Below, one piece after another: positions 44,101 to 58,145 of a stretch of DNA of 64,000 nucleotides. Made by a program: the position numbers and the translations under genes. Position 1 is the stretch's first letter. Every line of letters begins with the position of its first letter. This stretch comes from Gamsiella multidivaricata (Eukaryota > Mortierellomycota > Mortierellomycetes > Mortierellales > Mortierellaceae): positions 682,001-746,000 of the forward strand of contig NW_026251711.1 in assembly GCF_025024155.1 (NCBI RefSeq), in the 5' to 3' direction. The notes beneath the pieces were generated by a model. The model saw only the letters and a program-made list of their open reading frames with translations. It was not told where the DNA came from and searched no databases.

Positions 44101-44571
44101 CGAAGAGGAGCTGTTGTTATTGTTGTTGATGCTTTTTTTGGAGGAGGGGATGGGCGTCTTGGGCGAGGGGGCATACTGGACGTTGTTATTATTGAGGGGG
44201 GCGACATCCAGGAGGGCGCCTTCGTTAGGGTGGGCAGCGAAGATAGTGTTGGTATCGAAGGGCACGTCAAAACCACAGTCCTCGATGGCCTCTTTGATTT
44301 GCGCAGGTGAGACGAGGGCAGGATCGTATTGGACAACGGCCTGGTGCTGTTTGAGCGAGACCTGGACGTCGTTGATACCCGGAGCAGATGAGAGGACGGA
44401 GGTGATAGCGTTGACGCAGGACATGCAGGTCATGCCAACGACAGGGAGGGTGATGGCGCCAGGCTGTTGGTCTTGTTTCTCTGCGACAATGGATTGCTCG
44501 ACTCGCTGTTCAAACTCGTCCCAGTCGTTGGCGCCGTCGAACAGCAGCAGGTGCTGGTTCTCTGCAGCCAT
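41161..44571 (-). CDS. CCC2: Cu+-transporting P1B-type ATPase (CCC2/ATP7 family)
   Basis: Copper pump that loads secretory-pathway cuproenzymes, in Golgi or vacuolar membrane. Intronless, 1,136 aa. Three N-terminal heavy-metal domains carry GMTCMSC (46-52), GMTCASC (194-200) and GMTCASC (268-274); an Asn/Ser-rich linker (about 127-165) separates the first from the others. Downstream motifs: TGE in MVTGEVEPI, the ion-binding CPC in [16 protein letters not shown], phosphorylation site DKTGTLT, SEHPLG (the P1B HP motif), MVTGDQ and [10 protein letters not shown]. The last helix pair ([37 protein letters not shown]) has the M-x2-S-S motif of Cu+ ATPases. All catalytic residues are present. S. cerevisiae Ccc2 has two metal domains, so three is between yeast and animal forms. 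Confidence 0.96.
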   Translation of the reverse strand: MAAENQHLLLFDGANDWDEFEQRVEQSIVAEKQDQQPGAITLPVVGMTCMSCVNAITSVLSSAPGINDVQVSLKQHQAVVQYDPALVSPAQIKEAIEDCGFDVPFDTNTIFAAHPNEGALLDVAPLNNNNVQYAPSPKTPIPSSKKSINNNNNSSSSPALSSSHPLQASHATLSRAIDQSSNPSIKTAQLSIQGMTCASCVASIERSLKGAPGLISIKVALLAERATIEYIEGETTPREIADKIDDIGFEASPIIERRKDTVDLQIFGMTCASCVNSIEGELRKMPGIVSASVSLTLQAAKVEYDNAVLGVRDIVERIEDMGFDALLSERSHNAQLESLGRTKEIQEWRRALFTSLVFAVPVFVISMILPMFAWGQSIYNLPVVFNLVVGDVLACMLTIPVQFGVGRRFMVSAYKSIKHGVATMDVLISLGTLSAFAFSSFSMLYSMFDQAHKASVFFDTSSMLIAFVTFGRYLENMAKGKTSVALSKLMCLTPSTCTIYVLDPKTGERVSEKQIPSELVQKGDLIKVLPGDKIPTDGVVVSGQSTVDESMVTGEVEPITKTVGSNVIGGTVNGLGTIDMEAVRVGAETALAQIVQLVEDAQTSKAPIQAYADMVAGYFVPAVIFLAVLTFVVWMVVSHTVMPDNLPRMFSMEPSKFVACLKLCISVIVVACPCALGLSTPTAVMVGTGVGAQQGILIKSGIALEAAHRITKVVFDKTGTLTLGKLEVASWSVQKPIAAIPSSGTSSSSSLDSLTENDLFTIIGTAESSSEHPLGRAIAHHAQSKLNVSTFNATTKDFASSTGKGIECTVTLPSPSARDYRVVIGNKSWLNECQIHLPASLAADQQHQERAGRTTVLVALNGIFVGFISLSDTIKPEAAKTVAKLQQMGIQVAMVTGDQPLVAQVIAAECGIQDVHAGVSPNGKTSIVTKMQSQGHHVAMIGDGINDSPALAQSDLGIALVSGTDIAMEAADMVLMRGDLTDVVAAIDLCRTIFKRIRMNFAWACIYNVLGVPVAMGVFLPWGYHLHPMLAGLMMAFSSVSVVFSSLMLKRWKKPRVVDESELEQERKIREQLMEKKQAMIREHWKMKFGGNSSTGSGVAAKAGEFFGAVVGGTTNGYVPVGSMDEIEEAEMERFV

Positions 44572-44843
44572 GGTTGTGGTGTCGTTATGGTTGTTGTTAA
44601 AGGGTGCGAGGTGTCGTGCTACAGGCGGATCAGTAAGAGAAGGAGAGAAAGGTGAGAACGATGGCAGTATGACCCACAGGCGAGATTCCTGCCATGTCTG
44701 TACTTACATAGATGTCAATGAGTATTGTCAGCAAATGAGTGGTTGAGTGGTGTTGATTAATAAGGGCGGATGCGAATGATGCGAAAGGTCAGTGGGGATG
44801 TAGGTGAGAAAAGAATACAGGACAGTAGAGGGGGGCAGGAGAG

Positions 44844-44885
44844 GAGAGAGTGGGAGAGTGGGAGAGTGGGAGAGTGGGAGAGTGG
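44844..44885. repeat. GGGAGAGT octamer tandem repeat
   Basis: About four and a half copies of an 8-bp purine unit about 270 bp upstream of the copper ATPase start. Confidence 0.8.
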
Positions 44886-45639
44886 AGGGAGAGAAGGAGG
44901 AGTAGCGGGTTCTTTTGTTCGAGGGCTAGAATGAGCCGGTCTGTTGAGTTCTGTCTGCTCGCTGGTTTGTTCAGTTGGCTGGCTGGGCGTGAAATTAGTT
45001 GCAGGGAAAGTTTCCATCGGCGCATAATCCTTTTTCGCATACCCTCGTATCCAGCACACACACGCACACACACACGCAGATCCGCCTTCTCTTCCCGCGG
45101 ATCCTTTTTTCAGTATTACTCTCTTGCGACAAAATACTAAGGAGAATTTTCCTAATCCATCCTTGTCCTTCATAAAATAGCGCTATACCGGTAGACTCCA
45201 CATGCCCTTCCAATGTGCCCTATCGATTACCTGTCCAGTCGTCCATGCAATTTTCTCCTAGGCCCAAATAATCTCTTTTACGATTGCCCCCTTCACAAAT
45301 TAATGCTAATTTAATGCCCTTTACGAAATTGGGTTTCAAATATAAAAACCAACAAGGACCTGTCAGATCAATTTGACAGCAGGAGAGTGCATTGAGCAGC
45401 TCTTTGCTTGCTGTCGAGACATCAATAACACTTAGGTCCATCCTCGACTGTTCTCCAAGGGAAGACTGAGAGGCGCTTCCTCTTTCTTCCTCTCTCTTTC
45501 TTCCTTCCCGGGTCGGGGTGCACAAAACACTCATGCTGGCGGGCGTCCAATAGTAAATAAAAAGATCTGATAAACATGTCAACTGAGAAGGGAAAAAAAA
45601 TATGCGGGGTGGACCTGGGTCGCGCCCTTATCAGATGCG

Positions 45640-45669
<30 letters not shown>
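45640..45669. repeat. Poly-A tract (30 nt)
   Basis: Uninterrupted 30-A run in the promoter-side intergenic region, about 350 bp upstream of QTRT2. Confidence 0.85.
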
Positions 45670-45671
<2 letters not shown>

Positions 45672-46017
45672 TGGCGGGCGGCTGGGTTCACAAGCGGTGT
45701 TGCTTCTTTCCAGGGCGCGACCTGTTCTGAGTTTTCTTTGTCATGGTTTGTTGAGGGACACGGATACTCACTTTAAGGCATTAAGGCACCCGTTTCTTCT
45801 CATCGCTTACTTTCACTAGACTATCAGTCCTCCCACTTGCGCTTCCAGCCAGGACTCGATCATCCATTCTTCTTTTCGCAACAGACTAGACATGGGGTTA
45901 TAGTCACAAAGTGTATCCGCACAGGCCTAACTGGAGAGACGCGTGGGTCTCCGCAGTTGTCTGCATACTGCAGCAAGGCATTTTGAGTTCAGGCCGGTCA
46001 ACATATAGCAAGCCACC

Positions 46018-48023
46018 ATGATACAGCATCTTGACTTCCTGGAAACAACGCTCTTTTTGGCACCAAGCACCAACTGCATTATGTCGCCCTTGGACTTTGA
46101 TATCTATGCCTCATCGCCACAGTCTGCTGCAGCACGTCTGGGAAAGCTCTCAATATCAAACAAGGCTGAACAGGATGGCATCACGACCAAGCGGGTGATT
46201 CAGACACCGGGCTGCTTCATGTACTCGATCAAAGGATCCGTGCCACACCTCACTCCAGACAATATGCGCCTGCAAGACTTTGGCGGTGTCATTGTCTCTC
46301 TGGAGGAGATCCTGTAAGCTACTTGGAATGTCAGCTCTAATATCAAGGAGGATCGTTGTCAATTGTTCGCCCTGGACTAAATGTTTTGTCTTTATAATGG
46401 GTTAGGCAAACGGATCAACCTACCTCTTTCTCAAACTGGCCTTCGATCTCTTCGGCGCCCTTCAAGTTCACCTTGGCGGACTACCTGCATCTGTGCGACC
46501 TCATCCTCCTTTGCGACCTCCGCAACAACGCCTCACCGACCACCGACTCTACAAAACTGGGCTCCAACACAGATCGTCATGTCCTGCTGTCAACACCTAA
46601 GGGCGTTCGTCAATTGACTTTGGACGATTACCTTCAGATCGCTCGGCAATATCGTCCCGATATCATAGCCTCCCTGGCGGACAACATTGCAGAGACTCAG
46701 GTACCATCTCAGAAACGCGTCCGCAAGAGCATAGAGCGGACACTGAAATGGTTGGATCAGATCCTGTTGGAGAGACAAGGTGGAGATGGTAGGATCGCGG
46801 ATCGTCGATTGGAAGAGGAAAAGAGACGCAAGAAGGAAGAGAAGGAGAGGAGACGTAACATGACCAAGGAGCAGCAGCAACAGCAGGAAGATGCCGATCA
46901 GCAACCAGAGGTGCCAGCGGAAGTTCAGCCCATTGCGACGGACCCATGGATGGATGTCGCTGTATTTGCACATGTGCAGGGGTCGCAGTTCGAGGAGGAG
47001 AGGATTTTGAGTGCGAAAGAAACTGCGCAGAGAAGCGCCGTCGATGGGTTCATAATGGATGCAAAATCACTGGCAGGTGCATGCACGAAAGCAGAGATCT
47101 TGAAGCATATCGAGACCTCGATCGAGCACTTGCCTCCTCAAAAGCCAAGGCTTCTCTATGGCGTCAACACACCAGGTAAACAGTGGAGATCTATGCTAAT
47201 TATGATTGAAGTAGCACCTGCTCTAATGCTGACATCTTTTGTTACTGTCCACAACTAGAGGACGTGCTGAAGGCGATTCCGTTGGGCGTGGACTTGTTCG
47301 ACACCTCATACCCTTATCAACTGACCGAGGATGGAAAGGCATCCTTGTATTGTTTTGGACACAATTTACATCCTTCGTCATCGCCGTTATCGTCCTACTC
47401 AACCAGTAACGGCAACAAACGTTGGATTAATCTGTGGGATGAGGAACATGGAGACAAGTTCATCCCTCTTCTTGAAGGGTGCGAGTGTTATGCCTGTAAG
47501 GGAGGCAGGCATACAAGAGCGTATATCAACCATCTCTTGAAGGCGCACGAGATGCTCGCCACTGTTCTGCTCATGAGGTACAGGCTGTTCTCATCAAAGC
47601 ACATCTCGTTCGATAATGAAGTCCTCGTGTGATGCTGGTGCAGCGCTGTATCTTGACCTTGTTCCTAATTACAACAACTACATCTCTAGCCATAACATGT
47701 ACCAATACTCAAAGTTCTTTGCTGCTGTTCGAGAGGCGATCAAGGAAGGAACTCTGGAACAGCACTCAAAGGTCTTTGACGAAACATTCGGCGCCGAACC
47801 CGTTCGGACAAGCGAGAAACACGCAGCGCAGATTGTAGTTGAGGCAGCGCTCTCAAAACGCAATCAGCGACTTGAGGCCCCAGAATCTGGAGCTGTCGAT
47901 GCCATCGGCATGGGTGACGATAAGACCACGAAGAAGCGGCCAGACGACGAAGATGCCAGCAACGAGAATAAGAAGGTCAAGAAGGCCGAGGAAGAGGAAA
48001 TAACAAACAGAGATATAGCATAG
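46018..48023 (+). CDS. QTRT2: Queuine tRNA-ribosyltransferase accessory subunit 2 (QTRT2)
   Basis: Non-catalytic partner of the TGT enzyme that places queuine at G34 of GUN-anticodon tRNAs; usually at the mitochondrial outer face. Four exons: 46018-46313, 46406-47175, 47259-47577 and 47690-48023, 572 aa. Met 46018 has an ACCATG context; Met 46081 (MSPLDFDIYASS) is an alternative. Motifs: TPGCFMYSIKGSVPHLTPDNM, LADYLHLCDLI, GVDLFDTSYPYQ (in place of the catalytic subunit's Asp...PTR), and the zinc site CECYAC...HLLKAHEMLA. A Lys/Glu coiled region (about residues 230-270, EEEKRRKKEEKERRR then poly-Q) interrupts the barrel and is probably surface. The C-terminus ends in a charged Lys/Glu tail. 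Tail-to-tail with SWP1. Confidence 0.92.
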
Positions 48024-48243
48024 ATCCGGCGTAGACAAACGCTCGCTCAGCATAGGACAGTAATAGTAATTGTAATAATAATGCTTTGGAGCAGCAAAAT
48101 TGGTAATGATCATCAAATGGTTTTATTTCACTTGTCATTACATATCCTTAAGAAGTTGACGTTCCCAGAAGGAGTGATCAAATTTCAGCTGCAATCCAGT
48201 GCAGCATACAATAGGCTGTCTTCTAATGAAGCCAAACAGCTCT

Positions 48244-49519
48244 TTACAGCTCCTTCTTCGCCGAGCCAGCCGTGCGTTGGAGTCGACGTGTCTGAACTGT
48301 TGAGAGAACTGAGCGTCCTGAGAAAATAGCCACCAGGGACAGGACACCAAGGTACTGCAAGACAGGGAACAGAGTGACATGGGTCCAGTACGAGTAAAAG
48401 ACGTACTCAATTCCTGCCAATGATCCAAAAAATGTAACTGCGGCAACGAGATCCAGGGGTTTCGAAACCAAAGACTTGAGCGGCTCAAACTTAATATCCA
48501 GTTTGCTCCACTATTTGATCCATAGATTGCGATCAAAAGCGCATCGTAAGTAAGAGTGCGGGATATTAGGTTATATTCGAAACAGAACAGCTCATTGATG
48601 AAGCCCTGACTTACAAGAGAGAAGAGGACTGCGAATGGTGTGAGGACAAGGAGCGTGAATGCGCCAGAGATAGCGATGTTGATCAGCTTCTGGTCAGGAC
48701 GGAATTGATGGTGGATCTCGGGCTGAGCCTTGTACTCGACATGGCTGGGGCGAGAAAGAGGGTTGGTGGCGGGCCCCTTGATCTCAATCTGGCCAAGCTC
48801 ATACTTGAAGGGCTCGTCGACCTTGAGACCACCGACAAGGAAGGTCATAGAGTACTTGCGAGTGCCATATTTGAACTTGGGATCGGCCTTGGCAAAGTTC
48901 TATGTAGCGAATAGTCGTAGCATGTCAGTGACAACTGAATCCAATAGCAGGTCGCCGATAACGTAAGGGTCATAGATATTTGAGTGATATTGTTGAAGTT
49001 CCTTACAAGACTAAGGCGTCCTTTTCCTGAAGACTTGACAGAGGCAGCAACCAAGATCTCATCCTGGAACTCATCCTGACTCTGAAAGAGAACCATGGCC
49101 TGATGAGGTCGTGCGCTGTTCTCGACCTTGAAGGAGAACTTGAGCGAATCTGTTGGTTCAGCTGACAAGTTATCAACTACATTTGGGTAATCCAGCCTAC
49201 AGCGGATAAAACACAGGAGACATGATCATCAATATCCCATCGTCGGAACAATTGAAAGGTGACGATATATGAGATGCAACCACAACCACACGTAGCCTTC
49301 TCATCACAAAGTGCTAAATGCACTATGACTGTGTCAGATGAGTACCAGCTAGATGAAAGTCAAAGTCGATTCCATGTTTCCATACTTGTGGTCCGCCTTC
49401 TTGGAGCCGTCCTTGGATATGAGCTGGAGGTTGATGTCGTTAAGCTTCCATGATTCTGCAAAGACTGTTGAGAGGGACGCCAGCAGGGTGACGAGCAACA
49501 AGGACCGGAACTTTGCCAT
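48244..49519 (-). CDS. SWP1: Oligosaccharyltransferase subunit, ribophorin II / SWP1
   Basis: ER-membrane subunit of the complex that N-glycosylates nascent proteins. Four exons: 49519-49386, 49196-49007, 48899-48615 and 48510-48244, 291 aa (yeast Swp1 about 286). The start MAKFRSLLLVTLLASLSTVFAE is a cleavable signal peptide. A lumenal beta domain follows (LDYPNVVDNLSAEPTDSLKF, PHQAMVLFQSQ, GTRKYSMTFLVGGL), then PEIHHQFRPDQK directly before three hydrophobic helices (LINIAISGAFTLLVLTPF; LVAAVTFFGSLAGIEYVFY; VLQYLGVLSLVAIFSG). The C-terminus AKKEL carries a KKxx ER-retrieval signal. It is divergent from MAG1 across about 270 bp. Confidence 0.9.
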
Positions 49520-49786
49520 GATGATGAAGATGCAATGTGAGCTGGTGGGATGAAGGATGGGAGGAGAGAAGATGAGGATGCTCAAGTCGCGTATATTCAG
49601 CGCGTCTCTTGCCTGTGTTCTTTTTGGGGCCAACTGCCACTCAACGGACTCTAATTTGCCGGTACAAATTGATCTGCCCCGTAACTGGTGTCGAGGTATT
49701 TCCAGAGGTTGCACGCCCTGTACGTTCTTTCTCTCTTCGCTTTTTACATTTCCATTCAGTTGACCATTCCATTACGCTCGAACATC

Positions 49787-51327
49787 ATGCAGACCCGCCG
49801 AAGAACCATAACCCTCACTACCGAGGTTACTAAAACCGCCTCTCTCAAGCCAAACCTCACCTCTGCCTTCAAACACACCAAGTCCAGGTATTTTCTCTAT
49901 TTATCACTGTGCTCTTTTTTTTTTTCACTTCAAACTTTTGTGCACATGTCAACTGACGACAAACGCCACCAATTTTTAACATCGATTTAGGATGAGCACC
50001 AGAACGCTAGTCACTGTAAGGACTCATTTTAATTTCCCTATGCGGTCTGAAGAGCCACATCTTGACTTCGTCGCGACCATTAATTGTTACGTAGAAATCC
50101 GGTATCAGGTCCACGGAGAGCAATGTTCTTGAGTCACAGGTAATGCCCAATAGATACAAGCGGGGTAGTAATGTTCGATCGGCTGGCGATCTTTGCGCTA
50201 ACTCGACTGGTTGCATGCTCCAAATAGACGTCGGCCCTTTCAATTGAAAATGATATCACCATCGCATCCACTTCGGCCAAAAAGGCGATGCGTCGAACCC
50301 GCAAGACGGTCTCTCCATCCACTGCCACTATTGTGACAACGACAAGCACGACAGGCACCACTGAGGTGATAAAGGAGAAGGTCGCAAAGACATCTGAGGA
50401 ACAACCTTGGACCAAGAGACCCGCGCATGTACCTTCCTATGCCAAAGATGCGCTGGACCATCTCTGCAAGATGGATCCAGCTCTTGCGCCTCTGATTGCC
50501 AAACACCCCTATAGAATTTACACTGACCACGACACTAATTACTTTCGGTAGACGACTGCACCTACATGTCTTAATATTACATCTATCGCGTTACCGATGG
50601 TCACGACGCTGATCTAATTCGAAATTACTCTAACATCACTCAACGTAGCGTGCTTACACGAACAATCCTCGGTCAACAAATACACTGGAAGGCCGCGAGG
50701 TCAATCATCTACAAGTTTGTGTCGTACTACTTTCCCGACAAGGTTACCGTCGAGTCCCTGGACTCGGGGGACAAGACGTTTCCGACGCCACATCAGGTTT
50801 TGTCCACGTCTATGGATCAATTGCGACATTGCGGTCTCTCTGAGCGCAAGGCATCGTATGTGCAGGATCTAGCCAAACATTTTGTAGAGGGCAAAATTAC
50901 GTTTACGGACAAGACCATGCTTCAATCCATGCTGGACAAGGACATCGCGTCGCAACTGCTATGTGTCCGAGGAATTGGACCTTGGACTGTAGATATGTTT
51001 ATGATGGATTCGCTTGAGCGTCTGGATGTTCTACCAACTCTTGATCTGGGTGTCCGCAGAGGGATGGAAAAGCATTTCGCGGGCGAGTACAAGAACGGCT
51101 TGTGGGGTACGATTGTCGAAGACACGGAGGTGGATGGAAACGGTGTGCTGGTCAAGAAGATCAAAAAGAAGGCTGGGGTCAAGGCTAAAGGCAAGGCCAA
51201 GAACGGTGAGATGACTTGCGAGGATATGGAGCGGATGGCCGAGCGATGGAGGCCATATCGTAGTATCGCCTCTTGGTACATGTGGAGAAACGCGGGTCCG
51301 GAGGGTGTTATCGCCGCGCCAATTTGA
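49787..51327 (+). CDS. MAG1: DNA-3-methyladenine glycosylase (AlkA/MAG1, HhH-GPD family)
   Basis: Base-excision enzyme removing alkylated purines; nuclear. Four exons: 49787-49887, 49991-50015 (25 nt), 50228-50547 and 50649-51327, 374 aa. The N-terminus is basic and Ser/Thr-rich (MQTRRRTITL, AKKAMRRTRKTV), probably nuclear targeting. The fold begins DALDHLCKMDPALAPLI. Then come RTILGQQIHWKAA, GLSERKASYVQDLA and the helix-hairpin-helix LLCVRGIGPWTVDMFMM, followed by LPTLDLGVRRG, which holds the catalytic Asp. A Lys-rich insert (KKIKKKAGVKAKGKAK, about 315-335) precedes the terminal RWRPYRSIASWYMWR signature. Insert and N-terminal tail make it longer than the yeast enzyme (296 aa). Confidence 0.93.
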
Positions 51328-51444
51328 GCGCGTTTGGAATTTTTGCAGCTCAAAAAAAATAAAATTATTGTATTGTGCCCCGCTTTTGGCCTGCACAAAC
51401 CAATTCACGACCTGCTCGACAAACACACCCTGAACATCGCTGCT

Positions 51445-52870
<1,426 letters not shown>

Positions 52871-53082
52871 TCTTTGCAAGAAATGCACGGCCCAGCGATG
52901 TAGTATTACACGTGACTTAAAAAAAGTATAAAGAGGCTCTTAAACACTGCGCGGTTTTTTTCATTACTACTTGAATCGATTCTTACTCTGTCCAATACTG
53001 TTAATCTCCTTTCCATCCTGAAGATCGTGCCATCGGGATCGCAACAGACTTAGAGGAGCGTAAGGACACATCAGGAGTCACC

Positions 53083-56000
53083 ATGTCTTTAGCCAACTAT
53101 TTCTTTGGAAATGTTGACAAATCGGGCAAAGTGGAAGGCCTGCCTGAGGTAACAACTCGTTTGCATCAACACAACTCGACAGCGGGACAAGTGCCCTTGA
53201 CCTGTTCACTCATTCAAACCTTTTCATGCTTATTGCATTTTGATGTAGGAATTTCGCGAAGCATTGGAGAGTCTTGGAAATGACGAACGATTGAAAAGTA
53301 TCTTCTCTGCAAAAACGCTTGGCGTCGAAGACAATGAGGTGCAGGCACCGGCATCAGGCGCTGGCGACAATGACGAAGACGAAGACGAGGACCAGGACGG
53401 CGAGGTGAACTTTGCAACCATCACATCCAACTTTGAGCGGGCCAAGGATGCTGTCGACTTTTCAGGAATCGACGACCTCGCTGCTGACAACACTGAGCAG
53501 GAGATGTTCAAGAGTCGATATATGCAAAGGGGCCTTTCCGCCGTCAAAGCGACCGCCACTACAGCCATGCGAAGCAGTTCTGGCAGCAAGGGAAGGCTAA
53601 ATGGCATGGACGAAGACTATGACGAGGACACGGACGAAGAAGAAACGCCCAAGTCCGGCTCTCGGCGGCAATCACCATCCGCATCAGTAGCCTCAACAAC
53701 GCAGAGCTCGACCAAACCCACCTTATCCTTACTGGAGCAGCAAAACCTTTATCTTATGGAGGAGCAACAAAAACTACAACTGCAAGCTGGAAGCGGATTT
53801 AAACCAGTACTACCGCCATCGTCACTACCCGCACTTCCAGGACTTACTACTTCACCCACGCCGGCAGAACCTGTGGATGTACATGCAATATACCCCGCAT
53901 TCGAGGAGAACAAGATCTTAAAGTTTTCGGACCTCTTCAACACCAAACGACCAAAACGACTTCCACACTCGAGAGCCAAGCCTGCTGAGTTTCCAACTAG
54001 CGCCAAGTTCAGTCGAGAACATGATGACCGAAGACTATTTGAACAACCAGAGGATCCTTCTACCGACGAAGGACAGTACGCCGATTATTATGATGACATG
54101 GAGGTGAGTTATCAGTCATGGCGCATTAGATTCATAAGCTCTGTGTGGGCATTTTGACTAAAGCTCATTTTTATGATGCTTTCTTTGATCTAGGAAATGG
54201 TGGACAAGGAATGGGCTAACAGTTTGCAATGGAAAGTCCCGAGTACGAAGGATTTTTATTCTGTGCAACTTGAGTTGTGGGAAGACAAAATCATCTGGGA
54301 CGATGCTGTGGTTCCATCCCAAAACATGGAAATGAACGGGTGAGGCTACAAAGACAGCTAATATGGTGATGCTTCCCAACAGTGAAATATCGAGTTTAAA
54401 TGTTGTTAACATGAGTTGTCTCAATGCATTGCTAACTAGGAGTGAGAGCTCATTTATTAAAAATTCGTCTGAGCTGTTTGCAGTCCGGAATTACGAGCTG
54501 GAGAATGGTGATTGGGAGGAATCGATTATCTGGGACGAGAATAAACCATACAAGCCATTTGCCCATATCAGCCTCAACATGAACGACGCAAACGTTCTGT
54601 TCGATCTTACATCAATGGATACCAAGGCAATGGGAGAAGGGTTTAGAGGTGAGGACATACGACATTTTCAAGCAGAGCTATGATGTGCTAGGCGTTGTCC
54701 TCATTTACTAACAACGCACGCGTTTGTATTATGTGGTCCGCTCTAGGAAAACGTGGAAAGAAGGTGCAGCTGCCGGCTTACCGTGTGGTGACCAACAAGA
54801 ACGACCCCTCTGAAGCCGAGACACACAGGAAACTGCACATTGATCGGTTCAACCTGTCGAACGACCGATTTTACGAAACGCACAAAGAGGGCCGGTTCCA
54901 CAGAGTGCGTCAGACATTCGGACAGCTGGTTGTACAGCATGCTCTCCCTGCGGTCAAGCTGATGAAGCCCTGGTACAAGAACAAGCTGACGAAGTCAGAA
55001 CTCCGGTCATTCCACCGACCACAGCTTCAGCTGTCCCCCAACGCCGACATTACATTCTCGCGTGTGAAAGGCAGCAAGAAGAAGAAGCAAAAACGCAAGG
55101 AATTGGGCGAGGTTATGAGGAGCTCCAAGGATCTCACACTGCGCGATCACACCAACTTTGTGCTACTGGAGTATTCGGAGGAGCACCCGGCCATTGTTCA
55201 GAACGTCGGCATGGGAAGTTTCTTGATCAACTACTATCGCAAGGAGTCGATCGACGATACGCATGTACCGCAATCGGACATCGGAGAGCCCTTCGTTCTG
55301 GACGTCGCGGATGCATCGCCATTCTTGAATTTTGGAAACGTCGAATCTGGACAAACCATCAGCGCACTTTACAACAACCTTATAAGGGCACCAGTTTTTG
55401 AGCAGCCAGCTCGGAATACAGACTTTTTGGTCATTAGGAATACCTATAAGGGTGAAACAAAATATTACATCCGTCATATCCCTCACCTTTACGTTGTCGG
55501 TCAAACGTACCCAGTTCAGGATGTTCCTGGACCTCACTCGCGAAAGATCACGACTATGATCAAGAATCGTCTTCAGATCTCTGCCTTCAGATTCATCCGC
55601 AAGGATCCACACAGTCGACTGCGATTCGTCAAACTTGTAAAGGCGTATCCTGAATACTCTGAGATCCAGATTCGACAGAGGCTGAAGGAGTTTGCGGAAT
55701 TTCAGCGGAAGGGCAACAACACTGGTTTCTGGAAACTGAAGGCGAGCACGCCTTTGCCAAGCGAGGAGGAGATCCGGAAGCTGGTTACGCCTGAGATGGT
55801 CTGCTTGTATGAGAGTATGCTTGTTGGACAGCGACATCTCTTGGATGCCGGTTATGGAAAAGCAGCTGATGGAGAGGACGATGCGAATGAGGACAATGAG
55901 GCCAACATGGACATCGAGGAGCAACTTGCACCATGGATCACTACCCGAAATTTCATCAATGCTACACAGGGCAAGGCCATGTTGAAGCTGTGGGGCGCCG

Positions 56001-58145
56001 GTGACCCCACTGGTCGTGGCGAGGGTTTCAGTTTTGTCCGCATCAGCATGAAAGATATTTTTCTGAGGCAAGGAGAGTCGCTCGAGGAGAGATTAGCGCA
56101 GATCGAGCTATTGCCCAAGAGCACGCATCGTTACAATGTCGCGGAGCAGCAACAGGTGTACAAGGAGGAAATCACCCGCATCTGGAACGCACAACGTGAG
56201 GCCTTGAGCAAGATCGAGGAGATTAACGGCAACGATGACGAAATCGCTGGTAGTGACGATGATGAAGAAGAGAGCTATAACCGACAGAGAAGGGAAATGT
56301 CGGCTGTTGATAGGAACCGCGTTTCGCCTTCACCGTCGTTGTTTGGCCGATACCGTGACAGTGGCGACCGAGATCGCGATCGAGACCGCGATCATGACAT
56401 GGACGACGATAATATTTCTGTGGCTGGCAGCATCAGCTCACGCACCAGTGCAGGAAACTTTGGATCATCTAGAAACAAATATTTGATTATCAAGCGACTT
56501 GTCCGTCAGCCTAACGGTGAGGCCATCTGGAAATCTGAAACGATCCGGGACCCAGCTGTGATGAACAACTATATCCGGCACCGTCAGCTGATTGAGGAGA
56601 GCTCAATCAGTACAGAAGCATTGGAACCGACGGACGATGAAGCCAAGAACGAGAGAATGAGGAAGCGTATCTTGGAGGAGATTGCCAGATTGAACAGAAA
56701 TCAGGAGCGTAGGATGGCTCGAGCTGCAGCCAAGGCAGGCACTGCCCCACCAGACCTCCCAATCAATCCGGTGACGGCGTCACTCAAGAAGAAAGTTGTA
56801 GTAAGTGGACGAGACTTTGTTGACAAGTCTTTTATGTCTAGCTTGCATTTGTACAATGCGCCCTAACATTGCCACTGTGGTCCTTGTTTCGATTATGTGT
56901 TGATAGCGTCAATGCAGTAATTGCGGTGCCTTGGGCCATATGAAAACGAACAAGAAGTGTCCAAAATACGTCGATCCATCAGGGGCGCTCCCTAACTTGG
57001 GTGTCACTGGAACGGCGTATGTCACTTCTGGAGGCGTTGGAAGCAGCATGATGTCGCCGCCGCATGCGCCCTTGCGCCAGCCTTCCATTCCACCTGGAAC
57101 GCCTGCAGCTATGGCTCGAGGAGGCTCAGTCACTGGCGAGTACTTTAGACAGATGTCACCTCAATCTTCAAATGCTGGCGGCAACAAGATTTCAATCCCC
57201 AAGGCAGTGATCGATCGTGTGGTGGAATCAGAGAAGGAGCGCGAAAGAGAGGATAAGGAAGCTCTTGTCGTCCGGTTGCCTTCAAAGATGCTTCGTAAGT
57301 ACTACTGTATGATCGCGGGGACATGAATCTTCTGGAAAGAAAACTCTATTAAACGTCTGTTTTGTACATTGTGGGGTATCGCAATAGAAGCGGCACCAAA
57401 GCGGAAGCGAAGCGAGTCGGCTAGCCAGCAAAACAACGATCTGGACGACTTTATGGATTATTTGCACCCTCCTATCAAATCCTATGGTCGCCGCAAGAAG
57501 CCGGATGTTGAGCTCGCCAATATTATTGAAAATGTCCTCGCAACCATTCTTGCGATGCAAGAGGCGACTGATTTTATGAATCCGGTCTCCTCCAAATATG
57601 CACCTGGCTACGACATTGTCATCAAGCAGCCACGCGACCTCTCTGGTATGCGCGATGCGAACAAGAATTACTATGCCTATCGTACGGTGGACGCGTTCTT
57701 GACGGATATGAGGATCATGGTCAATAACTCATGGATTTACAACGGGGAAAACTCGCCCTGGACCAAGGCCGCGATGGTGTTGTTGCAGAAAGCCGAGGAG
57801 ATTTTGAGCCCTCAAATGGAGAACATCCGTCAGCTCGAACAAGAGATTCTGGAGGCAGACATCAAAGCGAACATCTATGGTGCAGCCGGCACCCCAGGAG
57901 GAATACCCGGTGCGACGGGAACACCACCTCCACCGGCCTTACCAAGCATTCATCCTGCAGGATACGGAGTTTACACGAGCGCAACTTTCCCGGGCATTGG
58001 TAAACCGTTCCTCGGATTCCAGGCCCCTCCAACCAAGAACGGTGGCCAGTCTACAGCTGCGTCTGCAGCTGCAGCTTCTGCCCCTGTTCCTATCACTGAC
58101 CCTGCAGATGTGCAGCCCAAGACCGAGACTATGGAATGGGAGTAA
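53083..58145 (+). CDS. TAF1: TFIID subunit TAF1 with zinc knuckle and C-terminal bromodomain
   Basis: Largest TFIID subunit, scaffold on core promoters. Seven exons: 53083-53148, 53249-54103, 54194-54339, 54440-54648, 54747-56800, 56907-57294 and 57388-58145, 1,491 aa. Order: N-terminal TBP-inhibitory-like segment (DFSGIDDLA); acidic linker; SDLFNTKRPKRLP; ENGDWEESIIWDE; the DUF3591/HAT core (HRVRQTFGQLVVQHALPAV, LRSFHRPQLQ, FLVIRNTYKGETKYYIRHI, PWITTRNFINATQGKAMLKLWG, DPTGRGEGFSFVRI); RD/DR-rich patch (about 1030-1050); zinc knuckle CSNCGALGHMKTNKKC; then one bromodomain (SSKYAPGYDIVIKQPRDL, with the acetyl-lysine Asn in NNSWIYNGENS). Exon 4 was placed using acceptor CTAACTAG at 54439, which keeps frame. 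AATAAA lies at 58195. Confidence 0.95.

Larger units (their letters stand above)
44572..46017. other. Shared upstream region of the copper ATPase and QTRT2
   Basis: Divergent intergenic region of about 1.4 kb. It contains a GGGAGAGT tandem repeat (44844-44885), a CA/CAC-rich patch near 45055-45077 and a 30-A tract (45640-45669). No supported coding frame. Confidence 0.5.
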
